From CAZYFH01 sp964646815 (GTDB lineage: Bacteria > Acidobacteriota > Vicinamibacteria > Vicinamibacterales > UBA8438): a stretch of DNA of 64,000 nucleotides. Every line of letters begins with the position of its first letter. The first letter of the stretch is position 1. Below the pieces are notes generated by a model, which did no database searches, was not told the origin of the DNA, and saw only the letters and a program-made list of their open reading frames with translations. The position numbers and the translations under genes were made by a program. Positions 18,332 through 27,786 of this stretch are shown in pieces. The stretch spans positions 10,684-74,683 of the forward strand of contig CAZYFH010000016.1 of assembly GCA_964646815.1 (NCBI GenBank), read 5' to 3'.

Positions 18332-18439
18332 CTCTTCGAGTACGCCTGCCACCAAGACAATCACGACATCGCCCACATCCTAGAAATCGCACGGGACGTA
18401 GAGAAGGCCAAGGCGGAGGGGACGACAGGATCGCGGTAG
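18332..18439 (+). pseudogene. C-terminal relic of a hypothetical-protein family also present at 38841-39800
   Basis: The frame reads LFEYACHQDNHDIAHILEIA and ends at a TAG at 18437-18439. The gene at 38841-39800 ends with LFEYACHEGNYGMENLLVSA, so this is the tail of a second copy whose remainder is gone. It now overlaps the longer annotated start of the DUF5916 gene on the opposite strand. Confidence 0.6.
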
Positions 18440-18454
18440 GGGTGGGTCGCGACG

Positions 18455-19825
18455 TCAGAGGCCAGGCGTGGCGCCTGCCGCGACCAGGAAACGCACGACC
18501 GTCTCGTACTGGAGCGCTTCCGCGGCGTCGAGGGCGGTGCGCCCGTCGGTGTCGGCGGCGTTGACGTTCGCCCCCAGCTCCGCGGCCAGCTTCACTGTCT
18601 CGAACGCCCGCATCTCCGCGGTGCCCCCGGTAGGCGGCACCCACGGCCGGACCCGTCGGCCGCCCATGCCGAGCGCCGCCATCAGCGCGGTCGTCACCTC
18701 GATGCGCCGCTCGAAGCTCCCGTCGGCGATGTAGTCCGCGTGGTGCACGAACAGCGCGTCGGCGCCGTGGTCCGCGAGCAGACGCATCATCCCGACGTGA
18801 CCGAGGCGAGCGGCCAGCCAGAACGGCGTGGCGCCGACCAGCGGGGGCGGGAAGTTGTGGTCTCTCGAGGCGCGCCGCGCCGGCGTCCATGCTTGCAGCC
18901 GAGCGTCGGGATGCGCGCCGTGGGTCAGGAGCGCGGTGGCGGTCCGTTCGTCCCCGCGCATCACGGTCGCATGTAGCGCCGAGAACCCGGCGCCGGCGGC
19001 GCTCGGGTTGGCCCCTTGCTCGAGCAGGAACTCGACGAGTGCCGTGTACCCCGAGTGGGCCGCGAGCGTCGTGGCGCTAACGCCCCACGCGTTGGTGTCA
19101 TCGACGTCGGCACCGGCAGCCACGAGCACCCTCGCTGATGTGAGAGCGCCAACGCGCGCCGCGAACATCAACGCGGTGTTGCCGCCATGCGGGATCTCCC
19201 GGTTGTAGCCGAATTGACCGTGCGGCGGCACCGCCATCACCTGCGTCCAGACCTCCGAGCGCGCGTGAATATCGGCACCGCCCGCAATCAGGGCCTCCAC
19301 GGCATCGGCATGGTGCTGCGCTGCGGCCCACATGAGCGCCATCTGACCGCGCGCGCCGCGCGCGTTCGGATCGGCGCCGGCCGCCAGCAACCGCTCGACC
19401 ACCGTGGGACTCCCCGACCGCGCGGCGACCATTAGGGGCGTTTCGCCGGCCAGGAGGGGCGCGTTCGGATCCGCTCCCGCTGCCAGCAGCCGGCCGACCA
19501 TGGCGGTGCTACCGTTTTGGCTGGCCGTCCAGAGCGGCGTGGCGCCGAGGTCGTTCGCCGCATCGACCACGGCACCCCCGGCCAGCAATAGGCCGGCGCT
19601 GTAGACATCGTCGCGATAGCTCGCCCAATGGAGCGCCGTCGACCCGTCCGGGTCGGAAGCGGAAGCGCTAGCCCCGGCGTCGAGCAGCGCCTCGACTGCG
19701 GAGACGTCCGCACGCTTGACGGCATCCAGCAGCCCGTGGTCCTCACCCTGCGCGCGAGCGCGCGCCGACACGGCCACCACCAGGACGAGCAGGAGACCGA
19801 CACGCAGGACCAAGTGACCTCGCAT
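18455..19825 (-). CDS. secreted ankyrin-repeat protein
   Basis: A 456-aa protein with a signal peptide (MRGHLVLRVGLLLVLVVAVS, ending RARAQ). At least eight ankyrin repeats follow, for example GSTALHWASYRDDVYSAGLL, GATPLWTASQNGSTAMVGRL, GETPLMVAARSGSPTVVERL and GFSALHATVMRGDERTATAL, with a final GRTALDAAEAL..VVRFLVAAG. It starts 11 bp downstream of the DUF1552 gene, so it is probably the third gene of the DUF1592-DUF1552-ankyrin operon. A protein-interaction scaffold in the periplasm is likely; partner unknown. Confidence 0.93.
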   Translation of the reverse strand: MRGHLVLRVGLLLVLVVAVSARARAQGEDHGLLDAVKRADVSAVEALLDAGASASASDPDGSTALHWASYRDDVYSAGLLLAGGAVVDAANDLGATPLWTASQNGSTAMVGRLLAAGADPNAPLLAGETPLMVAARSGSPTVVERLLAAGADPNARGARGQMALMWAAAQHHADAVEALIAGGADIHARSEVWTQVMAVPPHGQFGYNREIPHGGNTALMFAARVGALTSARVLVAAGADVDDTNAWGVSATTLAAHSGYTALVEFLLEQGANPSAAGAGFSALHATVMRGDERTATALLTHGAHPDARLQAWTPARRASRDHNFPPPLVGATPFWLAARLGHVGMMRLLADHGADALFVHHADYIADGSFERRIEVTTALMAALGMGGRRVRPWVPPTGGTAEMRAFETVKLAAELGANVNAADTDGRTALDAAEALQYETVVRFLVAAGATPGL

Positions 19826-19836
19826 GGATGGCCGAT

Positions 19837-21180
19837 CTAGAGTCCGGTGAGCGGCTCTAGCGGGAGCCGACCCGTGCTGCCGCCGAGGCGATCCACGGGC
19901 ACGTCGAGCTTGTCCATCAGGGTCACGAGCAGGTTGGCGAGCGACGGCTCGTCCGCGTACCGCAGATGCCGGCCGCTCGGCAGCCTGCCGGCGCCCCCGC
20001 CCACCAGCATGATGGGCAGGTCGTTGCCGGCGTGCCGCGTGCTGTTCGAGATGCCCGACCCGTAGAGGATCGTCATGTGGTCCAGCAGCGAGCCATCACC
20101 GTCCGGTGTCGCGCGCAGCTTGCCGACGTAGCTTGAAAACAGCTCGGTGTGATAGCGGTTAATCTTCGACATGTGCGCGATCAGCTCTGGCACATCGTTG
20201 TGGTGTGACAGCGGGTGATGCGCCTCCGGCACACCGATCTGCGGGTACGGCCGGGCGCTCTGTTCCTTGCCGATCATGAACGAGATCACGCGGGTCAGGT
20301 CGGACTGGAACGCGAGCAACTGCAGGTCGAACATCAGCGCCAGGTGATCCTCGAAGACCGGTGGCGCACCCTGCGGCTGCCGGATCGTCGGCAGCTCGAG
20401 ATCACGCTGCTCCTCGGCCTTCGAAATCCGCCGCTCGACGTCGCGTATCGACTCCGTATACTCGTCGACCTTGATCTGATCCTGTGGCCCGAGCTCCTGC
20501 TTCAGATCGGTCAGCTTTTCCGTCACCGAGTCGAGCAGGCTCTTGTGCTGCCGCAACCTCGCCTCTCGCGCCGACCGCTCGGTGCTGCCACTGTCGCCGA
20601 ACAGCGACTCGAAGACCGCGCGTGGATTCCATTCCATCGGGAGCGGCTGGGTCGGGCTTCGCCACGAAATCGTGTGCGTATACACGCAGCTCAGATTGCC
20701 GGTACACGCGCCAGCGTTATTCGGCCGGTCCATCGCGACTTCGAGCGAGGCCAACTGCGTCTCGTTAGCGAAGTGGCGTGCCAGGAGCTGATCCATCGAG
20801 ACATCGGCGATGATCTCAACTTCGTTGCGTCCGCCGCGCGTCGTGCCGGTCAGGAACGATCCCGACGCGCCTGCGTGGATGTAGTTCCAGTTCGACTTGA
20901 GGCCCGACAGCACGAGCAGCTGATCACGATACGGAGCCAGCGGCTCCAGAATGGGTGTCAGCGCAAAGTCGCGTCCCCCGGCGCCGGCCGGAGTCCAGTG
21001 CTCCATGGCCATCCCATTCGGCACGTAGAACGCCTGGAATCGATGCACCGGCTTGGCCGCGGCCAGCAGACCGCGCGAGGAGGCCGGCAGCATGGCATCG
21101 AGGAACGGCAGCGCCAGGCTTGCGCCGAGGCCACGCAGCACCGTGCGGCGCGGCAGCGATTTCGTGGTCAGGAAGGTCAT
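19837..21180 (-). CDS. DUF1552 domain-containing protein
   Basis: A 447-aa protein beginning MTFLTTKSLPRRTVLRGLGA then LALPFLDAMLP, a Tat-like signal typical of DUF1552. Conserved segments include FYVPNGMAMEHWTPAG, LVLSGLKSNWNYIHAGASGS, SIDQL-type (VSMDQLLARHFAN), the SWRSPTQPLPMEWNPRAVFE block, and MTILYGSGISNSTRHAGNDL. It follows the DUF1592 gene by 12 bp, the usual partner order. Like DUF1501 it is thought to have a sulfatase-like fold; activity unknown. Confidence 0.95.
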   Translation of the reverse strand: MTFLTTKSLPRRTVLRGLGASLALPFLDAMLPASSRGLLAAAKPVHRFQAFYVPNGMAMEHWTPAGAGGRDFALTPILEPLAPYRDQLLVLSGLKSNWNYIHAGASGSFLTGTTRGGRNEVEIIADVSMDQLLARHFANETQLASLEVAMDRPNNAGACTGNLSCVYTHTISWRSPTQPLPMEWNPRAVFESLFGDSGSTERSAREARLRQHKSLLDSVTEKLTDLKQELGPQDQIKVDEYTESIRDVERRISKAEEQRDLELPTIRQPQGAPPVFEDHLALMFDLQLLAFQSDLTRVISFMIGKEQSARPYPQIGVPEAHHPLSHHNDVPELIAHMSKINRYHTELFSSYVGKLRATPDGDGSLLDHMTILYGSGISNSTRHAGNDLPIMLVGGGAGRLPSGRHLRYADEPSLANLLVTLMDKLDVPVDRLGGSTGRLPLEPLTGL

Positions 21181-21192
21181 CTGTCTCCCTCG

Positions 21193-23658
21193 TCAGTTCG
21201 CCGGGGCGTCCGACGCCCGCATCAGAAACGTTGGACTCGTGACGATCCCCGCAATCAGCGCCGACCAGCGGTAGTTCTGGACGGCCGCGTCTCGGACGAT
21301 CTGGCGCACGGTCGGTCGATCGTAGTACTCGAGCCGGCGTCCGAGCGCGTACGCCAGCAGCTTCTCTGTCACGGTGCGCGGGAACTGGTCGGGTCGCTCC
21401 AGCAGAAGCGCCCGCAACCCCGACAGTCCCTCGACTGTCGCCCCGCTTGCCGTCGTCGCGCGCGCATCGACCGGCTGACCCGATTCATCGATGGTTCTCC
21501 ACCCACCGATGACATCGAAGTGCTCGAGCGCAAACCCGAGGGGGTCCATCACGGCGTGGCAACTCGCGCACGACGGATTCTCCCGGTGCCGAGCAAGGCG
21601 CTCACGTATCGGCAGCTGCACTGTTGCCGGCGTCGATTCCAGGTTCGTGTCGACATCGGGCGGCGGCGGTGGGGCGGGCGTGCCGAAGATGTTATCGAGC
21701 AGCCATTTACCGCGGAGGACCGGCGACGTGCGGTCGGGATACGACGTCGTTGCCAGCAGCGCGCCTGCCGCGAGCAGTCCGCCGCGCTGGTTCGCATCAG
21801 GGAGCGCGACGCGCCGGAAGCGGCTGCCGTAGATGCCGGGGATCTCGTAGTGCCGCGCCAGCCGTTCGTTGACGAACGTGTAGTCGGCGTTCAGCAGTTC
21901 CACCACGCTGCGATCGTCACGCACGGTGCTGGCGATGAAGAGCTCCGCCTCCCGCTTGAACGCCTCGAGCAGGGTCGCGTCGTAGTGCGGATACTGGTTG
22001 GGATCGACGACCACCTCGTCGACCCGGCGCAGGTTCAACCACTGCGCCGCGAAATCGTTCACCAACGCATCGGTCGCGCGCGGATCGGCCAGCATGCGCC
22101 GCACCTGTTGCTCGAGCGCCGCGGGGGCGGCGAGCTGTCCCTGCTCCGCCAACGCAAGCAGCTCTTCGTCAGGGATGCTGCTCCAGAGGAAGAACGAGAG
22201 GCGAGAGGCCACTTCCAAGTCAGTGAGACGGTAGGTCGCCGCCGCCGGCTTCCGCGGGGCCGGATCACGATAGACGCGCAGCAGAAAGTCCGGGTCGACA
22301 AGGATCCGCTCGAGCGCGAACTGAATACCCGCATCGAAGCTCCCGCCCTCAGCCCGGCCCGACTCGAAGAACCGGACGAGTGTCTCAAGGTCGCCCGCGG
22401 TCACCGGACGCCGGTACGCCCGCCGCGCAATCGTCGAGAGAATCTCCGTGGCACATTCGCCGTCGTCCGCTTCCTCATGATGCGTCGGCTCACAGGTGAA
22501 GATGGCACGCCTGCTCGGCGTACGAGTCGCCACCGGCTCACCGATCTGCTCCGGTCCCCCGATCTGGACCGCGCTGACTGCGGCATACCCCATGTAGATC
22601 TGATCGTTCGTCAGGACCCGGCCCCGCTGGAGCGGCTGCGGGAGCCCCTCCGGCTCCCACAGCTCCCTGACGAACGACACGCCGACCACCCGCGGGCCAG
22701 CGTCAACCCGCGCGCGCACTTCCAGACCGGCATCGCCGGTAAGCTGCATGTAGGCTTCCCACTCGACGGCGCCAGCAAAGCCCGGCTCGCCGTCGCCGGC
22801 GTAGCTGGCCGCCGCCGGTCGGCCGGGCGCGTCGCCCCCGACGGTGAACCGCTTCAGGAGCCGTCCATCGAGGCGCACGTCGAGCTGCTGCGGCCAGCCC
22901 ATCCCCATGATGTAGTCCTGGTATTGGCGACGCAGGCGCACCCTGATGCGGTACTCGCCCTCGACAGGAAAGTTGTACGGGATCGCGATCCCGCCGCGGG
23001 AGCCGAGTGGTAGCCCTTCGCTTTGCCGGTCGTCCTGCACGACGTGCAGCGGGATCTCAAACGTGTCCCTCCCCGGGGTCGTCGGTGGCAAACCGACCGC
23101 AAGCCGCGTGACATGGCGCGCCACCGACAGGTACCGCTCCAAGTGGGCCTTGGAGATCGTCAACACCTCGGCGAAATTGTCGAAGCTGCCGTCCGCCGTC
23201 TCATCGCCGGGCAGCAGCGAGATCACGTCGACATCGAGCGCGAACAGGTCGCGAATCGCGTTGCGATACTCGGTCCGGTTGAGCCGGTGGACCGCGTTGA
23301 TCCGGCCCGGGTTGGGATTGGCGGCCCAGGCGCGGTCGAGGTCCGCCTCGAGCGCGCTGGCGACGGCATCGTAGGTAGCGGCGTCTGGGCGTCGCCGTCC
23401 GGGTGGCGGCATCGAGCCCGCCCGGAGCCTCGCGATCACCCGCTCCCACACCTCCGGGTTAGCGGACGGGCGCGTAGCGTCGAGCGTGTCGAGGGCAAGA
23501 CCGGCGGTGCGGAGTCTCTCGTTGTGGCAGGTGACGCAGTGGCGCTGCACCACCTCCGCCGTCTCGGTCGGCGCCACACGCTCGGGCTGTACCCGCGCGG
23601 CCAGCGCTACGGAGGCGACCGTCACGAGGCAGGCGAGGACGGCAGCGCCGCGCGCCAT
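21193..23658 (-). CDS. planctomycete-type cytochrome with DUF1587, DUF1592, DUF1588 and DUF1585 domains
   Basis: An 821-aa protein from ATG at 23658 (MARGAAVLACLVTVASVALA signal peptide); a start at 23829 would add a 57-residue non-signal extension. The heme motif CVTCH is at 41-45. Domains then follow in family order: DUF1587 (INAVHRLNRTEYRNAIRDLF), DUF1592 with RAYRRPVTAGDLETL and LSFFLWSSIPDEELL, DUF1588 (REAELFIASTVRDDRSVVEL; SYPDRTSPVLRGKWLLDNIF) and DUF1585 at the end (LRALLLERPDQFPRTVTEKL). First gene of the operon with DUF1552 and an ankyrin protein. Predicted periplasmic c-type cytochrome; substrate unknown. Confidence 0.95.
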   Translation of the reverse strand: MARGAAVLACLVTVASVALAARVQPERVAPTETAEVVQRHCVTCHNERLRTAGLALDTLDATRPSANPEVWERVIARLRAGSMPPPGRRRPDAATYDAVASALEADLDRAWAANPNPGRINAVHRLNRTEYRNAIRDLFALDVDVISLLPGDETADGSFDNFAEVLTISKAHLERYLSVARHVTRLAVGLPPTTPGRDTFEIPLHVVQDDRQSEGLPLGSRGGIAIPYNFPVEGEYRIRVRLRRQYQDYIMGMGWPQQLDVRLDGRLLKRFTVGGDAPGRPAAASYAGDGEPGFAGAVEWEAYMQLTGDAGLEVRARVDAGPRVVGVSFVRELWEPEGLPQPLQRGRVLTNDQIYMGYAAVSAVQIGGPEQIGEPVATRTPSRRAIFTCEPTHHEEADDGECATEILSTIARRAYRRPVTAGDLETLVRFFESGRAEGGSFDAGIQFALERILVDPDFLLRVYRDPAPRKPAAATYRLTDLEVASRLSFFLWSSIPDEELLALAEQGQLAAPAALEQQVRRMLADPRATDALVNDFAAQWLNLRRVDEVVVDPNQYPHYDATLLEAFKREAELFIASTVRDDRSVVELLNADYTFVNERLARHYEIPGIYGSRFRRVALPDANQRGGLLAAGALLATTSYPDRTSPVLRGKWLLDNIFGTPAPPPPPDVDTNLESTPATVQLPIRERLARHRENPSCASCHAVMDPLGFALEHFDVIGGWRTIDESGQPVDARATTASGATVEGLSGLRALLLERPDQFPRTVTEKLLAYALGRRLEYYDRPTVRQIVRDAAVQNYRWSALIAGIVTSPTFLMRASDAPAN

Positions 23659-23832
23659 GGTCGACGCCGGCCGCACGCCTGCGCAGGGCCACGCGTTGTG
23701 CCACCACTGGAGCCGAACAAGCGGTGGTTTACATACCATTTTCCCTAATTCGTCGAGTATAGGCGTTCGCGCACCGTATGGGAATGGCGAACTGCGGCCG
23801 CTTCGGACCCGCTTCATAATAGGCGCCACACC

Positions 23833-24531
23833 GTGCGTCGACTCACCACGAGGATGCGTTCCCCGCGGGGACGCTGGATTGCCGCCGCGCTGGCCGTGGC
23901 GCTCTCAGCCTGCGCAGGCCCAGGCTGGGACGACTACATGGACGCGGGTTACGACGCCCTCCAGGATGGCCGATTCGCGGAGGCCGAGGAACTGCTGCTG
24001 ACGGCGTTGGACCAGACAGAGTCTCTTGCCCCTGACGATGTGCGGCACGCGACCACCCGCACGACCCTGGCGAACCTCTATCTCGCGCAAGCACGGCACG
24101 ACGAAGCGGAGGTGCTTTACCGCCAGGCGCTCGCCGTGATGGAGCTGGTGCTCGGTCCGGACCACCTCGACCTGGCCTCGCATCTCGTCACGATGGCCGA
24201 GTTCTACATCGATCAGGATGTGTATTCGGAAGCGGAACCGCTCTACGAACGCGCGGTGGCGATCGTGGAGACCGCGCTCGGTCGTGAACACCCCGACGTC
24301 GGGATGGCGTTGGCAGGGCTCGGCTCCGTCTATTACAACCAGGGTTTCCTTCCTGAGGCGGAGCCTCTGTTCGAGCAGTCGCTGGTCATCTTCGAAGCCG
24401 TGCTCGAGCCCGACGACGTGCGCCTGGCTAACGTGCTCGAAGACTACGCGGCGCTGCTTCGCGTCACCGACCGTGGGCAACAGGCGGCCGAAATCGAGTC
24501 GCGGGTGCGGGCAATCCGCGCGGCGCCGTAG
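23833..24531 (+). CDS. tetratricopeptide-repeat lipoprotein
   Basis: A 232-aa protein; GTG at 23833 or ATG at 23854 could start it. A lipobox-like LSAC follows a hydrophobic stretch at about 20-30, so it is probably a lipoprotein. Four or five TPR units of the kinesin-light-chain type follow, with 42-residue spacing: AEELLLTALDQTE, AEVLYRQALAVMELVLGPDH, AEPLYERAVAIVETALGREH, AEPLFEQSLVIFEAVLEPDD. It is divergent from the DUF1592 gene. A scaffold or interaction role is likely. Confidence 0.88.
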   Translation: MRRLTTRMRSPRGRWIAAALAVALSACAGPGWDDYMDAGYDALQDGRFAEAEELLLTALDQTESLAPDDVRHATTRTTLANLYLAQARHDEAEVLYRQALAVMELVLGPDHLDLASHLVTMAEFYIDQDVYSEAEPLYERAVAIVETALGREHPDVGMALAGLGSVYYNQGFLPEAEPLFEQSLVIFEAVLEPDDVRLANVLEDYAALLRVTDRGQQAAEIESRVRAIRAAP

Positions 24532-24570
24532 CGGTCGACGCCGTCTCGATGACGTAGATGGCCGCAATCC

Positions 24571-24736
24571 CTAGTGAACTGCAACAGCCATTTGTGGAGT
24601 GATGGCCGAGCCGAGACGCCCGGCTGGCAAGGTGTGACGAGGGAGCATGTTCCGTACATGTGACCAAGGAACACCGCTGGCAGACGGTGTGTTCCGGCCG
24701 GAAATCGCTCTCCAAAGGGCTATTACAGTCCACTAG
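24571..24736. mobile_element. 158-bp MITE-like element with CTAG target duplication
   Basis: CTAG at 24571-24574 and again at 24733-24736 flank a 158-bp segment. Its ends are imperfect inverted repeats: TGAACTGCAACAGCC (24575-24589) and the complement of GGCTATTACAGTCCA (24718-24732) agree at 12 of 15 positions, and all mismatches are transitions. The interior has strong secondary structure (GGAACACCG/CGGTGTGTTCC at 24668-24695; CATGT/ACATG around 24653). It has no open reading frame. A 4-bp CTAG duplication is typical of IS5-group transposases, which may mobilise it in trans. Confidence 0.65.
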
Positions 24737-24813
24737 GTAGTTGAAGCTAGCGAAACGCCCCGCCGCTATCTTCATGCGATTGGGCGGCGGCCCGTGGCGC
24801 GCGACGAAACGCC

Positions 24814-27786
24814 TCAGTTCTGGGCAGCCTGTGCGGACCGCTTGAGCTTCTCCGGATCGAACACCCAGCCACCTCTGATCACCCGCCAGATGGTCTGTGT
24901 GTTCTTGATGTCGTCCAAGGGATCGGCATCGAGCAAGAGCAGGTCAGCCAGCTTGCCAGCTTCGAGCGTGCCGAGGTGGTCATCCGCACCAACGGCAGCT
25001 GCCGCGTCCAACGTGGCGAGACGCAGCACCTCGAGCGGCGGTATGCCCGCCTCGACGAACGATTCCAGTTCCCAGTGCAGCGATGGTCCGCAGCAAACGT
25101 CTGTGCCTAATAAGGGTGTGACGCCGCGGCGATATGCCGCGAGGATCGCCGAAAGTTGCTCCGCCCATTCCGCATGCAACCCGTCCCTGACGTCAGTGCT
25201 GTTCCGCTTGGCCTGCCGGATGCGCCACGTCGGGGTAAACGCGAGGAGCTTGGCGTCGGTCAGCCGCTCGGGCTCATCGTGGAATCGCACGTTGTTGCCG
25301 CTTCGTACCGCCAGCGTGGGGACCCACCACGTACCGGCCAGCGCCAGCATCTGGAGCACGTCGTCATACGGACCTGGCGGCATCGTATGCTCGAGACTCG
25401 CATACCCTTGGACGACGCTCTTGACGGCTCGCTCCGGATAGTCGGCGTGCCCCGCCACCGGCAACCCCAACCGCCGGGCTTCGTCGGCTACCGCGCGTTG
25501 CAGCGGCCACGGCAGGTCCTGATACACCTTGATCAGCCAGGCGCCCCTGCGCTTCCAGCGGCGCGCGAAGTCCCGAGCCTCATCCTCGGCGTAAAGGGAC
25601 AGTCGGTCGCCCTGGCCGCGGAAGGTCTCACCCGCGAAGAAGTACCGGGGAACACTACCGTTAGCTTCCCCTCGATCGGCCAGGGCCCTTTCGAAGGCAA
25701 GAAAGCCACCGACGTTGCGCACCGAAGTGACTCCGTAGGCCAGGAATGCCGGCCCGTAAGGGAGGCCATTGGAGCTGCCATGCGCGTGCATCTCGAACAA
25801 CCCGGGGATGGCAAACCGGCCACCAGCATCGATGATCTCGGTCTCCGGTGGAACAACGTGGTCACGTTCGGAGCCTATCCAGCGGATGCGCCCGTGCTCG
25901 AGAAACAGCGAGGTTTCCGCGCCGAAGCCACCTGTGGCGAAGTCAAGCACGCGCACCCGCAGCACCAGCTGCGACGGCGACGTGGCGCGACGCAATGTCA
26001 ACCGGTGTGGGATCTCCTCCGGCTCACCCCCTGCCAGCGGGTGTCGCCAGACGCGGTCGCCAGCGGCATACAGCGCCGCTGAGCCATCGGGCGTCAACGC
26101 GAACGTCCGGCCGCCTTCGAGGCTTAGCCGCCGTAGGCTGTCTTCCTCAGCGGCTTCTGTGCCAAGCGGCGCCACCCAGATCTCCTGGTTGCGCTGGAAG
26201 GCCAGCCACTTACCGTCCGGGGAAACGAGACCGTGCATGACACCGCGGGGCACGTGGATGACGGGCTGCGGCTGCGCGCGTCGTCGTGCCGGGACGCGGA
26301 AGACCGTCCCGGTGTCACCTGGACCAGACGAGAAGTAGACCGACTCCCCGTCCGCAGAGAAATGCGGGCGAGCGCCGGACCTCGGGGTGGCGGCGAGGAT
26401 CGCTCTGCGACCATCGGTGACGTTGACGACGACAATGCGGGAACGGCCGGATTCACCCTGTTCCGCGAAGACCAGCCGCTGTCCATCAGGGCCCCAATTA
26501 GGGTCACTCAGTCTCCTCGCGGACGTCACCGTTCGCGTCTGACGGCTGTCGACCACGAGGACCTTGAGATGGTCCTGTCCTACCTGGCGATGCACGAAGG
26601 CAAGCCGTCGACCATCGGGCGAAAACGCCGGTGCCCACTCAAGGCCGCCGTCTGTCAGCAGCCGCTCGACCTCACCGGCATCGAGCGGTTGTTGCCAAAG
26701 ACGATGCGCCACCCCGAAGACCAGCGTCCCGCCGTCGGGCGACAGCCTCGGCCACAGCACACTGCGCGGCCGCATGTACGTCCCAGGGGTAGGCGGCGCC
26801 CATCTTGGTGGCGGCGCCGGCTCACGGATCTCCATCCTGACTCGAGCACGGAACGGGATCCGTTCGCGCCTGCCACTGGGGAGTCGAATCCGCCAGAGCC
26901 GCCCCCGCTCACCCAGGTACAGGCTGGTGTGATCAGTAGCCAGTGCAAATTTCGGCTCCCAGTACATGCGGTGCGACAGGGAGGCAATCTCGCGCGCAGC
27001 CCCCCCTGAAAGCGGAAAGAACGACAACGATTTCACCTCGTCGCGGCCGGAGACCGACGGCCGGCGGTAGCGACCGTAGAGCCCGCCCCCCGTGGGACTC
27101 GGGACGACACGATCCGCATAGCCGCGGAGCGTGCGCAGCGGAGACACCGTCCCGTCCGGGCTCACGACCTCAATCCGCGTGCGCAGTGTCGTCCCACCCT
27201 CCACCACCGTCCACGCCAGACGCCCATCCGGTAGGTAGAACACCGCGCGGAACCGCCGTGCCCGAGCACTGATGGTCGCCGACTCTCCGCCGTCCACCGA
27301 CACGCGGCGCACCAGAGCCGGGATCAGATCATCCCAGGCCATTGGAATCCCAGCGAAGCGCAGATAGACGATCGCCTGGCCGTTCGGCGTCCAGGTCAGT
27401 CGGGTCCATCCAGCCCGAATATCACGCGTGACCTGCGCAATCCGACCCGACACTGGATCCAGCACAAACACGTTGCCGTCGCTGCCGTCTCGGTCGGAGA
27501 CAAAGGCCACCTTTGAGCCGTCAGGCGAGAAGGCCGGTTCTTTGTCGTAGTACGGCCCAAAGGTGAGCTGCTCGGTCGCGCCGCCTGCGGCCGGCATCCG
27601 GAACAGGTGACCGAGCATGGTAAAGATCAGCCACTCACCATCGGGCGAGACGGTGATGTCGGGACGGGTGACCTCGACCGTGTCGAATTCGATAGTGCGC
27701 CAACCGGAGTCTTGTGCTGCGGCGGGCCCGACTACGAGCAGCGGAAGGCACGCGACACACCAGGCGGGGAGCCAACACCTCTTCAT
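24814..27786 (-). CDS. TolB-like beta-propeller/amidohydrolase fusion protein
   Basis: A 990-aa protein from ATG at 27786 (MKRCWLPAWCVACLPLLVVG signal peptide). The N-terminal 600 residues hold repeated WD40-like/PD40 blades (SPDGEWLIFTMLGHLFRMPA; FSPDGSKVAFVSDRDGSDGN; LSPDGGTLVFG; FSPDGRRLAFVHRQ; VSPDGKWLAFQRNQEIWVA). The C-terminal 400 residues are an amidohydrolase. Visible metal-site candidates are the HAH of FEMHAHGS, the lysine of AWLIKVYQDLPW, PVAGHADYPERA, ASLEHTMPPG and LLGTDVCCGP. ADLLLLDADPLDDIKNTQTI is the usual family ending. Periplasmic; common in Acidobacteriota and probably acts on peptide-like substrates, which is inference. Confidence 0.92.
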   Translation of the reverse strand: MKRCWLPAWCVACLPLLVVGPAAAQDSGWRTIEFDTVEVTRPDITVSPDGEWLIFTMLGHLFRMPAAGGATEQLTFGPYYDKEPAFSPDGSKVAFVSDRDGSDGNVFVLDPVSGRIAQVTRDIRAGWTRLTWTPNGQAIVYLRFAGIPMAWDDLIPALVRRVSVDGGESATISARARRFRAVFYLPDGRLAWTVVEGGTTLRTRIEVVSPDGTVSPLRTLRGYADRVVPSPTGGGLYGRYRRPSVSGRDEVKSLSFFPLSGGAAREIASLSHRMYWEPKFALATDHTSLYLGERGRLWRIRLPSGRRERIPFRARVRMEIREPAPPPRWAPPTPGTYMRPRSVLWPRLSPDGGTLVFGVAHRLWQQPLDAGEVERLLTDGGLEWAPAFSPDGRRLAFVHRQVGQDHLKVLVVDSRQTRTVTSARRLSDPNWGPDGQRLVFAEQGESGRSRIVVVNVTDGRRAILAATPRSGARPHFSADGESVYFSSGPGDTGTVFRVPARRRAQPQPVIHVPRGVMHGLVSPDGKWLAFQRNQEIWVAPLGTEAAEEDSLRRLSLEGGRTFALTPDGSAALYAAGDRVWRHPLAGGEPEEIPHRLTLRRATSPSQLVLRVRVLDFATGGFGAETSLFLEHGRIRWIGSERDHVVPPETEIIDAGGRFAIPGLFEMHAHGSSNGLPYGPAFLAYGVTSVRNVGGFLAFERALADRGEANGSVPRYFFAGETFRGQGDRLSLYAEDEARDFARRWKRRGAWLIKVYQDLPWPLQRAVADEARRLGLPVAGHADYPERAVKSVVQGYASLEHTMPPGPYDDVLQMLALAGTWWVPTLAVRSGNNVRFHDEPERLTDAKLLAFTPTWRIRQAKRNSTDVRDGLHAEWAEQLSAILAAYRRGVTPLLGTDVCCGPSLHWELESFVEAGIPPLEVLRLATLDAAAAVGADDHLGTLEAGKLADLLLLDADPLDDIKNTQTIWRVIRGGWVFDPEKLKRSAQAAQN

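Noticed and set aside
20215..23013. Plus-strand frame of 932 codons
   Set aside because: It is antisense to the DUF1552 and DUF1592 genes, whose domains are unmistakable. Long antisense frames are expected at this GC content, and the translation has no recognisable family.
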